Shown here in pieces: positions 24,425 to 32,552 of a stretch of 40,509 bases of DNA (position 1 is its first letter; each line of letters begins with the position of its first letter). The notes under the pieces were generated by a model that saw only the letters and a program-made list of their open reading frames with translations, was not told the DNA's origin and searched no databases. Source of the DNA: Bradyrhizobium sp. NAS96.2 (GTDB taxonomy: Bacteria > Pseudomonadota > Alphaproteobacteria > Rhizobiales > Xanthobacteraceae); contig NZ_LGHK01000121.1 of assembly GCF_001908235.1 (NCBI RefSeq), positions 1 through 40,509 of the forward strand, in the 5' to 3' direction. Made by a program: the position numbers and the translations under genes.

Positions 24425-25417
24425 TCAGCGCCCGACCAGCCCGAGCAATTGCTCCGGATAGCGCGCGCCCTGCACCTCGACCGCGGCGACGGCCTTGCCG
24501 ATGTCAGCGAGATCGGCGGAGCTCAGTTCGATGCGCGCGGCGCCGATGTTTTCCTCGAGCCGGTTGAGCTTCGTGGTACCGGGGATCGGCACGATCCACG
24601 GCTTTTGCGCGAGCAGCCAGGCCAGCGCGATCTGGGCCACCGTCGCGCCCTTGCCGGCCGCGATCCGGCCGAGTTGATCGACCAGCGCCTGATTGGCGCG
24701 GCGGGCCTCCGGCGTGAAGCGCGGCACGAGGTTGCGGAAGTCGTCGCTCGTGAACGTCGTGGACGCATTGATTGCGCCGGTGAGGAAGCCGCGGCCGAGC
24801 GGGCTGTACGGCACGAAGCCGATGCCGAGCTCTTCCAGCACCGGCAGGATCTCCGCCTCCACCCCGCGTTCCCACAACGAATATTCGCTCTGCAATGCCG
24901 TGACCTTCTGCACCGCGTGGGCGCGGCGGATGGTTCCGACACCGGCCTCGGAGAGGCCGAAATGACGGACCTTGCCGGCGGCAATCAGGTCCTTCACGGT
25001 GCCGGCGACATCCTCGATCGGCACCGCGGGATCGACCCGGTGCTGATAGAACAGGTCGATCACATCGACGTTCAGCCGTTTCAGCGAGGCGTCCGCGACC
25101 GCCCTGATGTGCTCGGGCCGGCTGTTCAAGGCGCGGTGCCGCTCGGCCATGGTGCCGATATCGAAGCCGAATTTGGTGGCGATCACGACCTCGCTCCGGA
25201 CCGGCGCCAGCGCCTCGCCGACCAGTTCCTCGTTGACGAAGGGGCCGTAAACCTCGGCGGTGTCGAAGAAAGTAACGCCGCGCTCGACGGCGGCGCGGAG
25301 CATGGCAATGCCCGCGGTCTTCTCCACCGCCGGACCGTAGGCGAAGCTCAAGCCCATACAGCCGAGGCCGATCGCCGAGACTTCGAGATTGCTGTGACCG
25401 AGTTTGCGTTTCTGCAT
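24425..25417 (-). CDS. Aldo/keto reductase
   Basis: The 330-residue NADPH-dependent reductase has the full catalytic tetrad: Asp52 (FFDTAEVYG), Tyr57, Lys82 (ATKFGF) and His126 (YQHRVDP). The C-terminal cofactor region (PIPGTTKLNRLEENIGA) and (S)-P-LGRGFLTG are also present. It resembles the YakC/AKR13-like group. I start at ATG 25417, which has GGAGA upstream. The divergent LysR gene is its probable regulator. The physiological carbonyl substrate is unknown. Confidence 0.93.
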   Translation of the reverse strand: MQKRKLGHSNLEVSAIGLGCMGLSFAYGPAVEKTAGIAMLRAAVERGVTFFDTAEVYGPFVNEELVGEALAPVRSEVVIATKFGFDIGTMAERHRALNSRPEHIRAVADASLKRLNVDVIDLFYQHRVDPAVPIEDVAGTVKDLIAAGKVRHFGLSEAGVGTIRRAHAVQKVTALQSEYSLWERGVEAEILPVLEELGIGFVPYSPLGRGFLTGAINASTTFTSDDFRNLVPRFTPEARRANQALVDQLGRIAAGKGATVAQIALAWLLAQKPWIVPIPGTTKLNRLEENIGAARIELSSADLADIGKAVAAVEVQGARYPEQLLGLVGR

Positions 25418-25512
25418 GATGTCTCTCCGCATCGATGATGGCTGGATTTCGTCGCTGCGGGATTTAGGGAGTGCACCGCCATGCCATTAGACGTAGAAAT
25501 CGGGATGGACTT

Positions 25513-25527
25513 ATGAACAGGATTCAT
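25513..25527. promoter_or_regulatory. Candidate LysR box between AKR and lysR
   Basis: The perfect inverted repeat ATGAA-CAGGA-TTCAT contains the T-N11-A pattern of LysR-type operators. It ends two bases before the lysR ATG (25530) and lies 96 bases upstream of the AKR start. It is a good candidate for autoregulation and for control of the reductase. Confidence 0.5.
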
Positions 25528-25529
25528 GA

Positions 25530-26423
25530 ATGCCGCGACCTGACGTCAATGACCTGATCGCCTTCCTCGCCGTCGCGCGCGAGCGCAGCTTCACCCGCGC
25601 CGCGGCGCGGCTCGGTGTATCGCAATCGGCGCTCAGCCACACCATGCGCGCGCTGGAGGAACGGCTCGGCGTGCGGCTCTTGACCCGCACCACGCGCAGC
25701 GTCGCGCCGACCGAAGCCGGCGAACGGCTGCTGCATGGCATCGGTCCGCGCTTCGAGGAGATCGAGGCCGAGCTATCAGCGCTGAGCGCGTTGCGTGAGA
25801 AGCCCGCCGGCACCATCCGCATCAACGCCGGCGAGCACGCCGCCGAGACGATCCTGTGGCCGGCGCTGGCCGAGTTCCTGCCGCGCTATCCCGACATCAA
25901 GGTGGAGATCACCGTCGACAACGGGCTCGCGAACATTGTCGCGGAGCGCTTTGATGCCGGCGTCCGCCTTGGCGAACAGCTTGCGAAGGACATGATCGCG
26001 GTGCGGATCGGTCCGGATTTCCGCATGGTCGTGGTCGGCGCGCCGTCCTACTTCAAACGACGCGAGCGCCCGAAACGGCCACAGGACCTGACGCAGCATG
26101 CCTGCATCAACATCCGCTTGCCGACGCATGGTGGCATCTATGCCTGGGAGTTCGAGAGGCGTGGCCGCCCGCTCAAGGTCCGCGTGGACGGACAATTGGT
26201 GTTCAATAGCGCCACGTTGCGGATCAAGGCGGCGTTGGCCGGTCTGGGGCTCGCCTATGTCGCCGAGGATCAGGTGCGCGCGCAGCTCGCCAAGGGACAA
26301 TTGATCCAGGTGCTCGACGACTGGTGCGCGCCGTTTCCCGGCTATCACCTCTATTATCCGAGCCGCCGGCAATCCGCTCCGGCGTTCGCGCTGCTGGTCG
26401 ATGCGCTGCGTCATCGCGGCTGA
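25530..26423 (+). CDS. LysR-family transcriptional regulator
   Basis: The 297-residue regulator has an N-terminal winged helix-turn-helix (residues 3-60: FLAVARERSFTRAAARLGVS, QSALSHTMRALEERLGVRLL) and a C-terminal periplasmic-binding-like effector domain (~90-295, with GTIRINAGEHAAETILWPAL). Divergent placement to the aldo/keto reductase, with a T-N11-A palindrome in the 112-base gap, suggests it controls that gene and itself. The effector is not predictable. Confidence 0.93.
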   Translation: MPRPDVNDLIAFLAVARERSFTRAAARLGVSQSALSHTMRALEERLGVRLLTRTTRSVAPTEAGERLLHGIGPRFEEIEAELSALSALREKPAGTIRINAGEHAAETILWPALAEFLPRYPDIKVEITVDNGLANIVAERFDAGVRLGEQLAKDMIAVRIGPDFRMVVVGAPSYFKRRERPKRPQDLTQHACINIRLPTHGGIYAWEFERRGRPLKVRVDGQLVFNSATLRIKAALAGLGLAYVAEDQVRAQLAKGQLIQVLDDWCAPFPGYHLYYPSRRQSAPAFALLVDALRHRG

Positions 26424-26483
26424 TCGCGAACGTCGGCGCAGCGACGATGCCCGGAGCAAGGCACGCTCGCGTCAGCAAACGCG

Positions 26484-26804
26484 CTACGCCGCGCCGACCG
26501 GCTCCGCGGCCGGTTCGTCCGGCTCCGCCTCCGCCGTCACGAACTTGAGTCCGTAGGTCTTGCCGCGGCGCCAGACCACCTCGCAGGGGTAGCGCTTGGC
26601 GTGGTCGGCGAGCAGCGTCAGCGCAAGGCGGTCCTTCACCTCGAACTCGACCTCGGTGGTGATCTTGGCGCCGCCGGGCGAGATGTCGACCACGGCGCAG
26701 GCGTTCTCGGTCACGCCGTCGTCAACCGTGATCCACGCCGCACGGTTGTTGAGCTGGCGCCGCGGCTCGCGACTGACCTTGATCCGTGCTCCATTGCTCG
26801 CCAT
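26484..26804 (-). CDS. Stand-alone PilZ-domain protein
   Basis: The 106-residue protein consists of one PilZ domain: an Arg-rich start (RRQLNNR, 15-21), DISPGGAKI (40-48, the D/N-x-S-x-x-G motif) and beta strands to WRRGKTYGLKF. An acidic Ala/Pro tail follows. The spacing between the Arg residues is one longer than the usual R-x3-R, so c-di-GMP binding should be tested rather than assumed. I start at ATG 26804 with AAGGA upstream. It converges with the LysR gene and is monocistronic. Confidence 0.85.
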   Translation of the reverse strand: MASNGARIKVSREPRRQLNNRAAWITVDDGVTENACAVVDISPGGAKITTEVEFEVKDRLALTLLADHAKRYPCEVVWRRGKTYGLKFVTAEAEPDEPAAEPVGAA

Positions 26805-27126
26805 CGTCGTCGTCCTTGAAGACATTGGTCATTGAAAACTTGCAAGACCGCGCAGGTCGATCGACGCGCCCGGCACATAACCGCAGCGGCCACAATGCCG
26901 TCCCCCCCGTAAAGTCCGGCTTAGCGCGATCGCTTGAACTTTACCGGAATCTTGACCCGGCTTTTAGCAAACGGGGATTCTGCAATTCCCTCAGCGGGAT
27001 ACCGGCCGCGTTGGCGTTCCGGACCTTGACACTGCGACCGCACTGTTGGTGAAGTGGCGGCCGTGGCTTCGGCCACATTCCTGCAACAAGAGCGCTTTAA
27101 GCCGCCATTTCCGACGGAAACGACCC
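26805..27126. other. Divergent non-coding gap upstream of pilZ and acyl-CoA synthetase
   Basis: This 322-base gap holds promoters for both directions. CTTGAAC (~26934) and CTTGACC (~26952) on the plus strand resemble -35 elements, but I could not pair them with clear -10 boxes. No repeat or structured RNA was seen. Confidence 0.25.
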
Positions 27127-28635
27127 ATGCTGATCCCCCTCGCCGACGTGCCGCGCTGGTATGCCGAACGCAAGCCCACGGATGCGATCGCCGTCAGCCA
27201 CGGCGCGGATACGCTGACCTGGCATGAGCTCGAGCGCCGCGCCAACGCGCGGGCGCGGGCCTTTGCCGCCAAGGGCGTCAAGCCCGGCGACTTCGTCGCG
27301 ATCGGGCTGCCCAACAGCAACGCGTTCTTCGAGACCACGTTCGCAGTGTGGAAGTGCGGCGCGACGCCGACCTCGCTGTCATGGCGGCTGCCGCGCGGCG
27401 AGGCCGCCGCGGTGCTCGAGATCCTGAAGCCGTCGCTGGTGGTCGGCGGCGAGGCCGACTGGAACGCGCCCAATTCACTGCCGGTGAATTTCGTGCCGGA
27501 GGGATTTTCCGGCGAGCCGCTCGATGCGCCGGTTGCGCGCTACTGGAAGGCGATGACGAGCGGCGGCTCGACCGGACGGCCGAAGGTGATCCTCGATCAC
27601 AACCCCGCCGTGATCGAAACCACGACGCCGCTGATGCTCGGGATTCCGCATCAGGCCTCGCTGCTCAACCCGGGCCCGCTCTATCACAACGCGCCGTTCA
27701 TCCTGTCGCACTCCGCGCTGTTCGGCGGCGGCAAGCTGACCGGCATGGTGAAGTTCGACGCCGAGGAGACGCTGCGGCTGATCGAGCGCGAACGTGTGCA
27801 ATGGGTCAACTTCGTGCCGACGATGATGCACCGGATCTGGGCGCTGCCCGAGGAGGTGCGCAACCGCTACGACGTCTCCAGCCTGCAGATCGTGTTTCAC
27901 ATGGCGGCGCCGATGCCGCCCTGGCTGAAGGAGAAGTGGATCGAATGGCTCGGCCCGGAGCGGGTCTGGGAGCTCTATGGCGGCACCGAGCGGCAAGGCG
28001 CCTGCGTGATCTCGGGCGTCGAATGGATGGCGCATAAGGGCTCGGTCGGCAAGATCGGCGAGACCGCGCGCTTGCGTATCATCGGCGAGGACGGCAACGA
28101 CGTCGCGCCCGGCGAGACCGGCGAGATCTATTTCCTGCCCAATGACGGCGTCGGCTCCACCTATCATTATCTCGGCGCAACACCGAAGCGGCGGCCGGAC
28201 GGTTGGGAATCGCTCGGCGATATCGGACGTCTGGATGAAGAGGGCTATCTCTATCTCGGCGACCGGCTCGCCGACATGGTGCTGCGCGGCGGCGCCAACA
28301 TCTATCCGGCCGAGGTCGAGGCCGCGGTCAGCGAACATCCCGATGTGCGCTCCTGCGTCGTGGTCGGATTGCCCGATCCGGAATTCGGCCAGCGCGTGCA
28401 TGCGATCCTCGAGCTCGCCGACGATGCCGATGCGCAGAAGATCGCCGACGGCATGGGCGACTTCCTCAAAGACCGGCTCAGCCGCTACAAGCATCCGGAA
28501 AGTTTTGAGCGCGTCGGTACCGCGCCGCGCGATGATTCCGGAAAGGTCCGCCGCACCATGCTGCGCGATGAGCGCGCCGCGTGGATCAAGGACAACCGCG
28601 CCTTCCGCATCATGCCGGCTCGCGCGAAGGCATGA
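27127..28635 (+). CDS. Acyl-CoA synthetase (AMP-forming, ANL superfamily)
   Basis: The 502-residue enzyme activates a carboxylic acid as acyl-AMP and then acyl-CoA. Its AMP-binding P-loop is TSGGSTGRPK (144-153). ELYGGTERQG, GDIGRLDEEGYLYLGDR, the hinge and RGGANIYPAEVE mark the A8 region. The catalytic Lys473 lies in SGKVRR. The sequence resembles the bile-acid/medium-chain CoA-ligase-like group of actinobacteria and Rhizobiales; the substrate is open. I start at ATG 27127, as the longer open frame is unconserved. A dispersed repeat begins on its stop codon. Confidence 0.92.
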   Translation: MLIPLADVPRWYAERKPTDAIAVSHGADTLTWHELERRANARARAFAAKGVKPGDFVAIGLPNSNAFFETTFAVWKCGATPTSLSWRLPRGEAAAVLEILKPSLVVGGEADWNAPNSLPVNFVPEGFSGEPLDAPVARYWKAMTSGGSTGRPKVILDHNPAVIETTTPLMLGIPHQASLLNPGPLYHNAPFILSHSALFGGGKLTGMVKFDAEETLRLIERERVQWVNFVPTMMHRIWALPEEVRNRYDVSSLQIVFHMAAPMPPWLKEKWIEWLGPERVWELYGGTERQGACVISGVEWMAHKGSVGKIGETARLRIIGEDGNDVAPGETGEIYFLPNDGVGSTYHYLGATPKRRPDGWESLGDIGRLDEEGYLYLGDRLADMVLRGGANIYPAEVEAAVSEHPDVRSCVVVGLPDPEFGQRVHAILELADDADAQKIADGMGDFLKDRLSRYKHPESFERVGTAPRDDSGKVRRTMLRDERAAWIKDNRAFRIMPARAKA

Positions 28636-28747
28636 TCCGGAAAAGTACGAAGCGGTTTTCCCTCGCGACAAACCCGGAACGGGTTTGCGCGGAGATCATG
28701 CCCGAACAAGAAACTAAGGCGCGATGAGAGATCTCATCGCGCTTTAG
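28631..28747 (+). repeat. Mosaic dispersed repeat, copy 1 (with terminal 16-bp stem)
   Basis: The core shares GATCCGGAAAAGT, GGTTTTCCCTCGCGACAAAC and GCGCGGAGATCATGC with the minus-strand copy at 37189-37259. A diverged third copy is at 39512-39625. It overlaps the acyl-CoA synthetase stop. Its end is a strong hairpin (28714-28747: CTAAGGCGCGATGAGA pairing with TCTCATCGCGCTTTAG, one G-T wobble), which may act as transcription end for the synthetase. Confidence 0.65.
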
Positions 28748-28903
28748 AAGCGAATAGGTTCAATTCGACTTGCAAGGGGCAGGTCTGCACGCCAGATGAG
28801 CTGTGCAGGCCGCCGCGCAGGGTATATCATTCCATCTTCCCTGCCGGCAGAACCTCGGACTACCTTGAGGTTCCAGCGCGCCCTGCACGCCAGGAGATCC
28901 CAG

Positions 28904-29875
28904 ATGACTTCCACGACCGAACCGAAAGTGCCGGCGGCCTTTCAGCCCCGCCCCGAAGATTATCGCTATGACCTCGATCGGGCGCTGATGAGCGTGGTTG
29001 GGCTGCATTCGATCATTCCGCCTGATGCTTTCAGCGCCGAGACGCTAGGCACCGAACGCGCGGGCAACGGCGTGCTGATCGACGACGGGCTGGTGCTGAC
29101 GATCGGCTATCTGATCACCGAAGCCGCCACGGTGTGGCTGCATCTCGGCGACGGCCGCGCGGTCGAGGGTCACGCGCTCGGCTTCGATTTCGAATCCGGC
29201 TTCGGCCTGGTGCAGGCGCTGGGCAAGCTCGACATCGATCCGCTGCGGATCGGCTCGTCGGCGGCAACACAGGTCGGCGACAATGTCGTGCTCGGTGGTG
29301 CCGGCGGCCGCACGCGCTCGGTCGCAAGCCAGATCGCGGCGAAACAGGAATTCGCGGGTTATTGGGAATACCTGCTCGACGAGGCGATCTTCACCTATCC
29401 GTCGCATCCGAACTGGGGCGGTACCGGACTGATCAACAACGCCGGCGAGCTGATCGGCATCGGCTCGCTGCAGCTCGAGCGCGAACGCTCGAGCCGCGCC
29501 GAGCACGTCAACATGATCGTGCCGATCGACCTGCTCAACCCGGTGCTGAGCGACCTGCGCAGGTTCGGCCGTGTCGACAAGCCGGCGCGGCCGTGGCTCG
29601 GCATGTACACGACCGAGATCGACAACCGCCTCGTGGTGGTCGGCGTTGCCAGCAAGGGACCGGCGGCGCGCGCCGAGCTGAAGACCGGCGACGTGATCCT
29701 GGCGGTCGACGGCGACAAGGTGACGAGCCAGACCGGCTTCTATCGCAAGCTCTGGTCGCTCGGCGCGGCCGGCGTCGACGTGCCGCTGACGATCTATCAC
29801 GAAGGCGTCACCTTCGACGTCACGCTGACCTCGATCGACCGGATGAAGCTGCTGAAGGCACCGCGGCTGCACTGA
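28904..29875 (+). CDS. Catalytically inactive HtrA/S1C-like protease homologue with PDZ domain
   Basis: The 323-residue protein aligns by eye with HtrA proteases: residues ~40-215 form the trypsin-like part and ~228-315 a PDZ domain (RPWLGMY, SKGPAARAELKTGDVILAVDGDKV). All three catalytic positions are changed. VLTNxHVI reads VLTIGYLI (His to Tyr69), the TD-x-A region reads SGFGLV (Asp to Gly99), and NSGGPL reads NWGGTGL (Ser to Trp171). Flanking structural residues (NAGELIGIGSL) are kept, so the fold is probably intact. No signal peptide or membrane anchor is seen, unlike periplasmic HtrA. AGGAG precedes ATG 28904. The next gene is an alpha/beta hydrolase. It is likely a binding or scaffold protein. 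Confidence 0.85.
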   Translation: MTSTTEPKVPAAFQPRPEDYRYDLDRALMSVVGLHSIIPPDAFSAETLGTERAGNGVLIDDGLVLTIGYLITEAATVWLHLGDGRAVEGHALGFDFESGFGLVQALGKLDIDPLRIGSSAATQVGDNVVLGGAGGRTRSVASQIAAKQEFAGYWEYLLDEAIFTYPSHPNWGGTGLINNAGELIGIGSLQLERERSSRAEHVNMIVPIDLLNPVLSDLRRFGRVDKPARPWLGMYTTEIDNRLVVVGVASKGPAARAELKTGDVILAVDGDKVTSQTGFYRKLWSLGAAGVDVPLTIYHEGVTFDVTLTSIDRMKLLKAPRLH

Positions 29876-29892
29876 TGATTCTCGGATCGATG

Positions 29893-30033
29893 CCTCTCCC
29901 TTCACCTCTCCCGCTTGCGGGGGAGGTCGCATTGCATCGCAGATGCAATGCGGGTGGGGGGCTCTCTCCGCTCGAAGGTTCTCGCCCGTGGCAACACCCC
30001 CACCCCGGCCCTCCCCCGCAAGCGGGAGAGGGA
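29893..30033. repeat. Intergenic inverted repeat, CTCCCGCTTGCGGG family, copy 1
   Basis: The ends are inverted: CTCTCCCGCTTGCGGG near 29908 and CCCGCAAGCGGGAGAGGGAG ending at 30033. An internal GCATTGCATC/GATGCAATGC hairpin is also present. It fills most of the gap between the HtrA-like and hydrolase genes; another copy is at 35420-35539. Confidence 0.75.
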
Positions 30034-30101
30034 GCCCAGCCCCACTGCGGCTACGATTCAAATTCTCCTCTTGAAGGTCTAGCAACCAAAGGACAGTAAC
30101 G

Positions 30102-31184
30102 ATGAGCGAGGCCGTGGTTGACGATATCGTGGCCGTGCTGCCGCCGCTGCTGCAGACGCTGGAATCGCTGTCCTTTGTCGCGCGCAACCTGAATCCGCCG
30201 GACTTCGATCGCGTGATGCAGATCGCAGGCGAGCCCGAGGAGGCACTGCAGGCGGTGCGGCCGCGGCTGGCCGATTGGCCGGAGAAATTCGCGCACATCA
30301 AGACTGCACTTGACGCTGCGATCGAACCGGCGCTCGCCGGCTATGCGGGGCTGCGCGCGGTGCAGAACGGTGAGGGCGACCTCGTCAGCGTATTCCGCGC
30401 GCTGCGCTATCTGCCGCGCGCGCAGGAAGCGCTCTATCCCTTGACCGAACTGCCGCCGGTCAGCGGCTTCTTCATCGCGCCCGACTTGCGCGAGGATGCC
30501 GGTCTGCAGGCAAAACTCGCGGCGACGCCGAATGACGACACCGGCATCTTCCATGAGCGCAACGAACCGGGCAGCCGCGGCGGCTTCTCGATGTATGTGC
30601 CGGAATACTACACGCCGGATCGCGCCTGGCCGCTGGTGATGGCGCTGCATGGCGGCAGCGGCAATGGCCGCGGCTTCCTGTGGAGCTGGCTTCGCGATGC
30701 GCGCAGCCGCGGCGCCATCCTGGTGGCGCCGACCGCGACCGGCCAGACCTGGGCGCTGATGGGCGACGACACCGACACGCCGAACCTCAACCGCATTATC
30801 GACCAGGTGTGCGCGCGTTGGAATATCGACGCGACGCGGATGCTGCTGACCGGCATGAGCGACGGCGGCACGTTCAGCTATGTGACCGGGCTCGACGGCG
30901 CCTCGCGCTTCACGCATCTGGCGCCGGTCGCGGCGACCTTCCATCCGCTGATGGCCGAGATGGCCGATGCGGAGCGGCTGCGGGGCTTACCGATCTTCAT
31001 CACCCACGGCCGGCTCGACTGGATGTTCCCGGTGCAGACCGCGCGGCAGACCCAGGGCCTGCTATCGGCCGCCGGCGCCAAGGTGACCTATCGCGAGGTA
31101 GACGATCTCAGCCACACCTATCCGCGCGAGATCAATGCGGAGATTTTTCAGTGGCTGAACGGCGAGCGAGCCGACGGCGTTTAG
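30102..31184 (+). CDS. Alpha/beta hydrolase (esterase/phospholipase-like) with N-terminal helical extension
   Basis: The 360-residue protein has about 150 N-terminal helical residues of unknown role, then an alpha/beta-hydrolase domain. The catalytic triad can be placed: Ser253 in GMSDGG, Asp306 in GRLDWMFP and His338 in LSHTYP. The oxyanion motif is HGGSGNG (183-189). There is no signal peptide. It resembles the carboxylesterase/phospholipase or PHB-depolymerase-like groups. AAAGGA precedes the ATG. It follows the inactive HtrA-like gene on the same strand with a 226-base gap filled by a repeat, so co-transcription is possible. The substrate is unknown. Confidence 0.85.
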   Translation: MSEAVVDDIVAVLPPLLQTLESLSFVARNLNPPDFDRVMQIAGEPEEALQAVRPRLADWPEKFAHIKTALDAAIEPALAGYAGLRAVQNGEGDLVSVFRALRYLPRAQEALYPLTELPPVSGFFIAPDLREDAGLQAKLAATPNDDTGIFHERNEPGSRGGFSMYVPEYYTPDRAWPLVMALHGGSGNGRGFLWSWLRDARSRGAILVAPTATGQTWALMGDDTDTPNLNRIIDQVCARWNIDATRMLLTGMSDGGTFSYVTGLDGASRFTHLAPVAATFHPLMAEMADAERLRGLPIFITHGRLDWMFPVQTARQTQGLLSAAGAKVTYREVDDLSHTYPREINAEIFQWLNGERADGV

Positions 31185-31223
31185 AGCATCGTCGGTTGGC
31201 ACCGAGTTACACGGCTCTATCCC

Positions 31224-31307
31224 CGTCATTGCGAGGAGCGAAGCGACGAAGCAATCCATGTCTCCACCTGCGGCGCGATGGATTGCTTCACTTCGCTCGC
31301 AATGACG
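31224..31307. repeat. Intergenic inverted repeat, GTCATTGCGAG family, copy 1
   Basis: The left end is CGTCATTGCGAGGAGCGAAG and the right end CTTCGCTCGCAATGACG, with inner GCAATCCA/TGGATTGC arms. It forms an ~84-base hairpin between the convergent hydrolase and truncated SDR genes. A second copy is at 38449-38533. Confidence 0.78.
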
Positions 31308-31325
31308 TGGATAGAATCTACCTCG

Positions 31326-31634
31326 TTACGTGTTCACCCGCGGCTTGAGCAGGTCTGAAAAGCCGACCCGGCGCAGCATCTCGTTGCGGACGCGGTCGAT
31401 CACGCCGAAGGCGACCTCGGCACCGTCCTGGGTCGGATCGATGTGGACGCGGAACGGCCGCTTGCCGAACGGCGTGTCGAGCACCCTGACGATCGCATCC
31501 GCGACCGCGGCGGCGTTGCGGCCAGTGGTGTGGCGCATCGAGGCGTAGACGGTGTGGCCCGCCCTGGCGAGCGCGTTGGCGGTGAGGCGGCCGAAGCCGC
31601 TCGAGGCGCCGGTGATGACGATGACCTGTTTCAT
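31326..31634 (-). pseudogene. SDR oxidoreductase with large in-frame internal deletion
   Basis: The 102-residue frame starts as a classic SDR (VIVITGASSGFG at 4-15, then AGHTVYASMR). From about residue 41 it jumps to what I recognise as the C-terminal tail of the same family (VADAIVRVLDTPFGKRPFRV, HIDPTQDGAEV). Full-length members are about 280 residues; the NNAG, catalytic Ser and YxxxK parts are all missing. The deletion kept the reading frame. A ribosome site (AAGGA) remains, so a small protein may still be made, but it cannot be an active SDR. It lies downstream of, and on the same strand as, an intact SDR gene. Confidence 0.75.
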
Positions 31635-31691
31635 GACAAATGTCCTTGTGATGACGGATTGAACGGGAGTTGGCTTGAAGGCGTGAGAGCG

Positions 31692-32432
31692 TCAGACCAG
31701 GCCGCCATTGGCGCGCAGGGTCTGGCCGTTGATCCAGGAGCCGTCGGGACTGGCGAGGAACGACACGGCATTCGCGATGTCGTCGGGCGTGCCGAGCCGC
31801 TCCAGCGGCACCATCTTGGCGAAGCGGTCGATCAGCTCATCCGACTTGCCGTTGAGGAACAGATCGGTCGCGGTCGGGCCGGGCGCCACGGCGTTCACGG
31901 TGATGTCGCGGCCGCGCAATTCCTTCGACAGGATTGCGGTGAGGGATTCAATCGCCGCCTTGGTCGCGACATAGACGCCGTAGGTCTCGAGCTTGGTGCC
32001 GACGACGCTGGTCGAGAAGTTGACGATGCGTCCGCCGTTGCGCAGCCGGCGCGCCGCCTCGCGCATGGTGTTGAAGCTGCCCTTCAGATTGACCGCGACT
32101 TGCTGGTCGAAGCTTGCATCGTCGCTATCGGCGATCTTGCCGAGCTTCATGATGCCGGCATTGTTGACCAGCACGTCGACGCCGCCGAACGCCGCTTCCG
32201 CCGCGTCGAACATGCCGCGCACCGCGCTGGAATCGCTGACGTCGGCCTTCGCGGTCAGCGCCCGGCCACCGGCGGCCTCGATCCGGCCGGCGACCGCCTG
32301 GGCGGGCCTGGCATCGCCGGAATAGTTGATGACGACGGTGAAGCCGTCCCTGGCGAGGCGCGCGGCGACCGCCGCGCCGATCCCGCGCGAGGCGCCGGTA
32401 ATCAGAGCTACCTTGTTGGTTTGGTTGGTCAT
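31692..32432 (-). CDS. SDR-family oxidoreductase (3-oxoacyl-ACP-reductase-like)
   Basis: The 246-residue protein has all classic SDR elements: TGASRGIG (13-20), an Asp in AKADVSD for adenine contact, NNAGIM, the catalytic Ser in FSTSVVG, Y-x3-K in YVATK and PGPTATDLF. It uses NAD(P)H on an unidentified alcohol/ketone pair. A divergent LysR gene 120 bases away is the likely regulator. The truncated SDR follows 57 bases downstream, possibly in the same transcript. Confidence 0.93.
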   Translation of the reverse strand: MTNQTNKVALITGASRGIGAAVAARLARDGFTVVINYSGDARPAQAVAGRIEAAGGRALTAKADVSDSSAVRGMFDAAEAAFGGVDVLVNNAGIMKLGKIADSDDASFDQQVAVNLKGSFNTMREAARRLRNGGRIVNFSTSVVGTKLETYGVYVATKAAIESLTAILSKELRGRDITVNAVAPGPTATDLFLNGKSDELIDRFAKMVPLERLGTPDDIANAVSFLASPDGSWINGQTLRANGGLV

Positions 32433-32528
32433 TTTCAGTCTCCATCGGGTTGCGCGGCTACGGCCGCGTTCGATGGGAGGACGCTACGCCTTGGCATTGA
32501 GCGGATAATCAGGCATCTTTTGCCATCA

Positions 32529-32552
32529 CTATTCGTAATTTTCGGACAATAG
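32529..32552. promoter_or_regulatory. Candidate LysR binding region between SDR and lysR
   Basis: CTATT (32529-32533) and AATAG (32548-32552) form an inverted repeat directly before the lysR ATG. A second small inverted repeat GGCA-TCTTT-TGCC lies at 32512-32524. The AT-rich centre fits a regulator or promoter site, but no exact T-N11-A box is evident. Confidence 0.3.

Noticed and set aside
24449..25438. A 329-codon plus-strand frame opposite the aldo/keto reductase
   Set aside because: The reductase has a full catalytic tetrad on the minus strand; the antisense product is His/Asp/Arg-rich with no motif.
31224..31307. Palindromic intergenic elements considered as IS ends or CRISPR repeats
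   Set aside because: No transposase, no direct target duplications and no regular repeat-spacer spacing; they are isolated hairpin elements.
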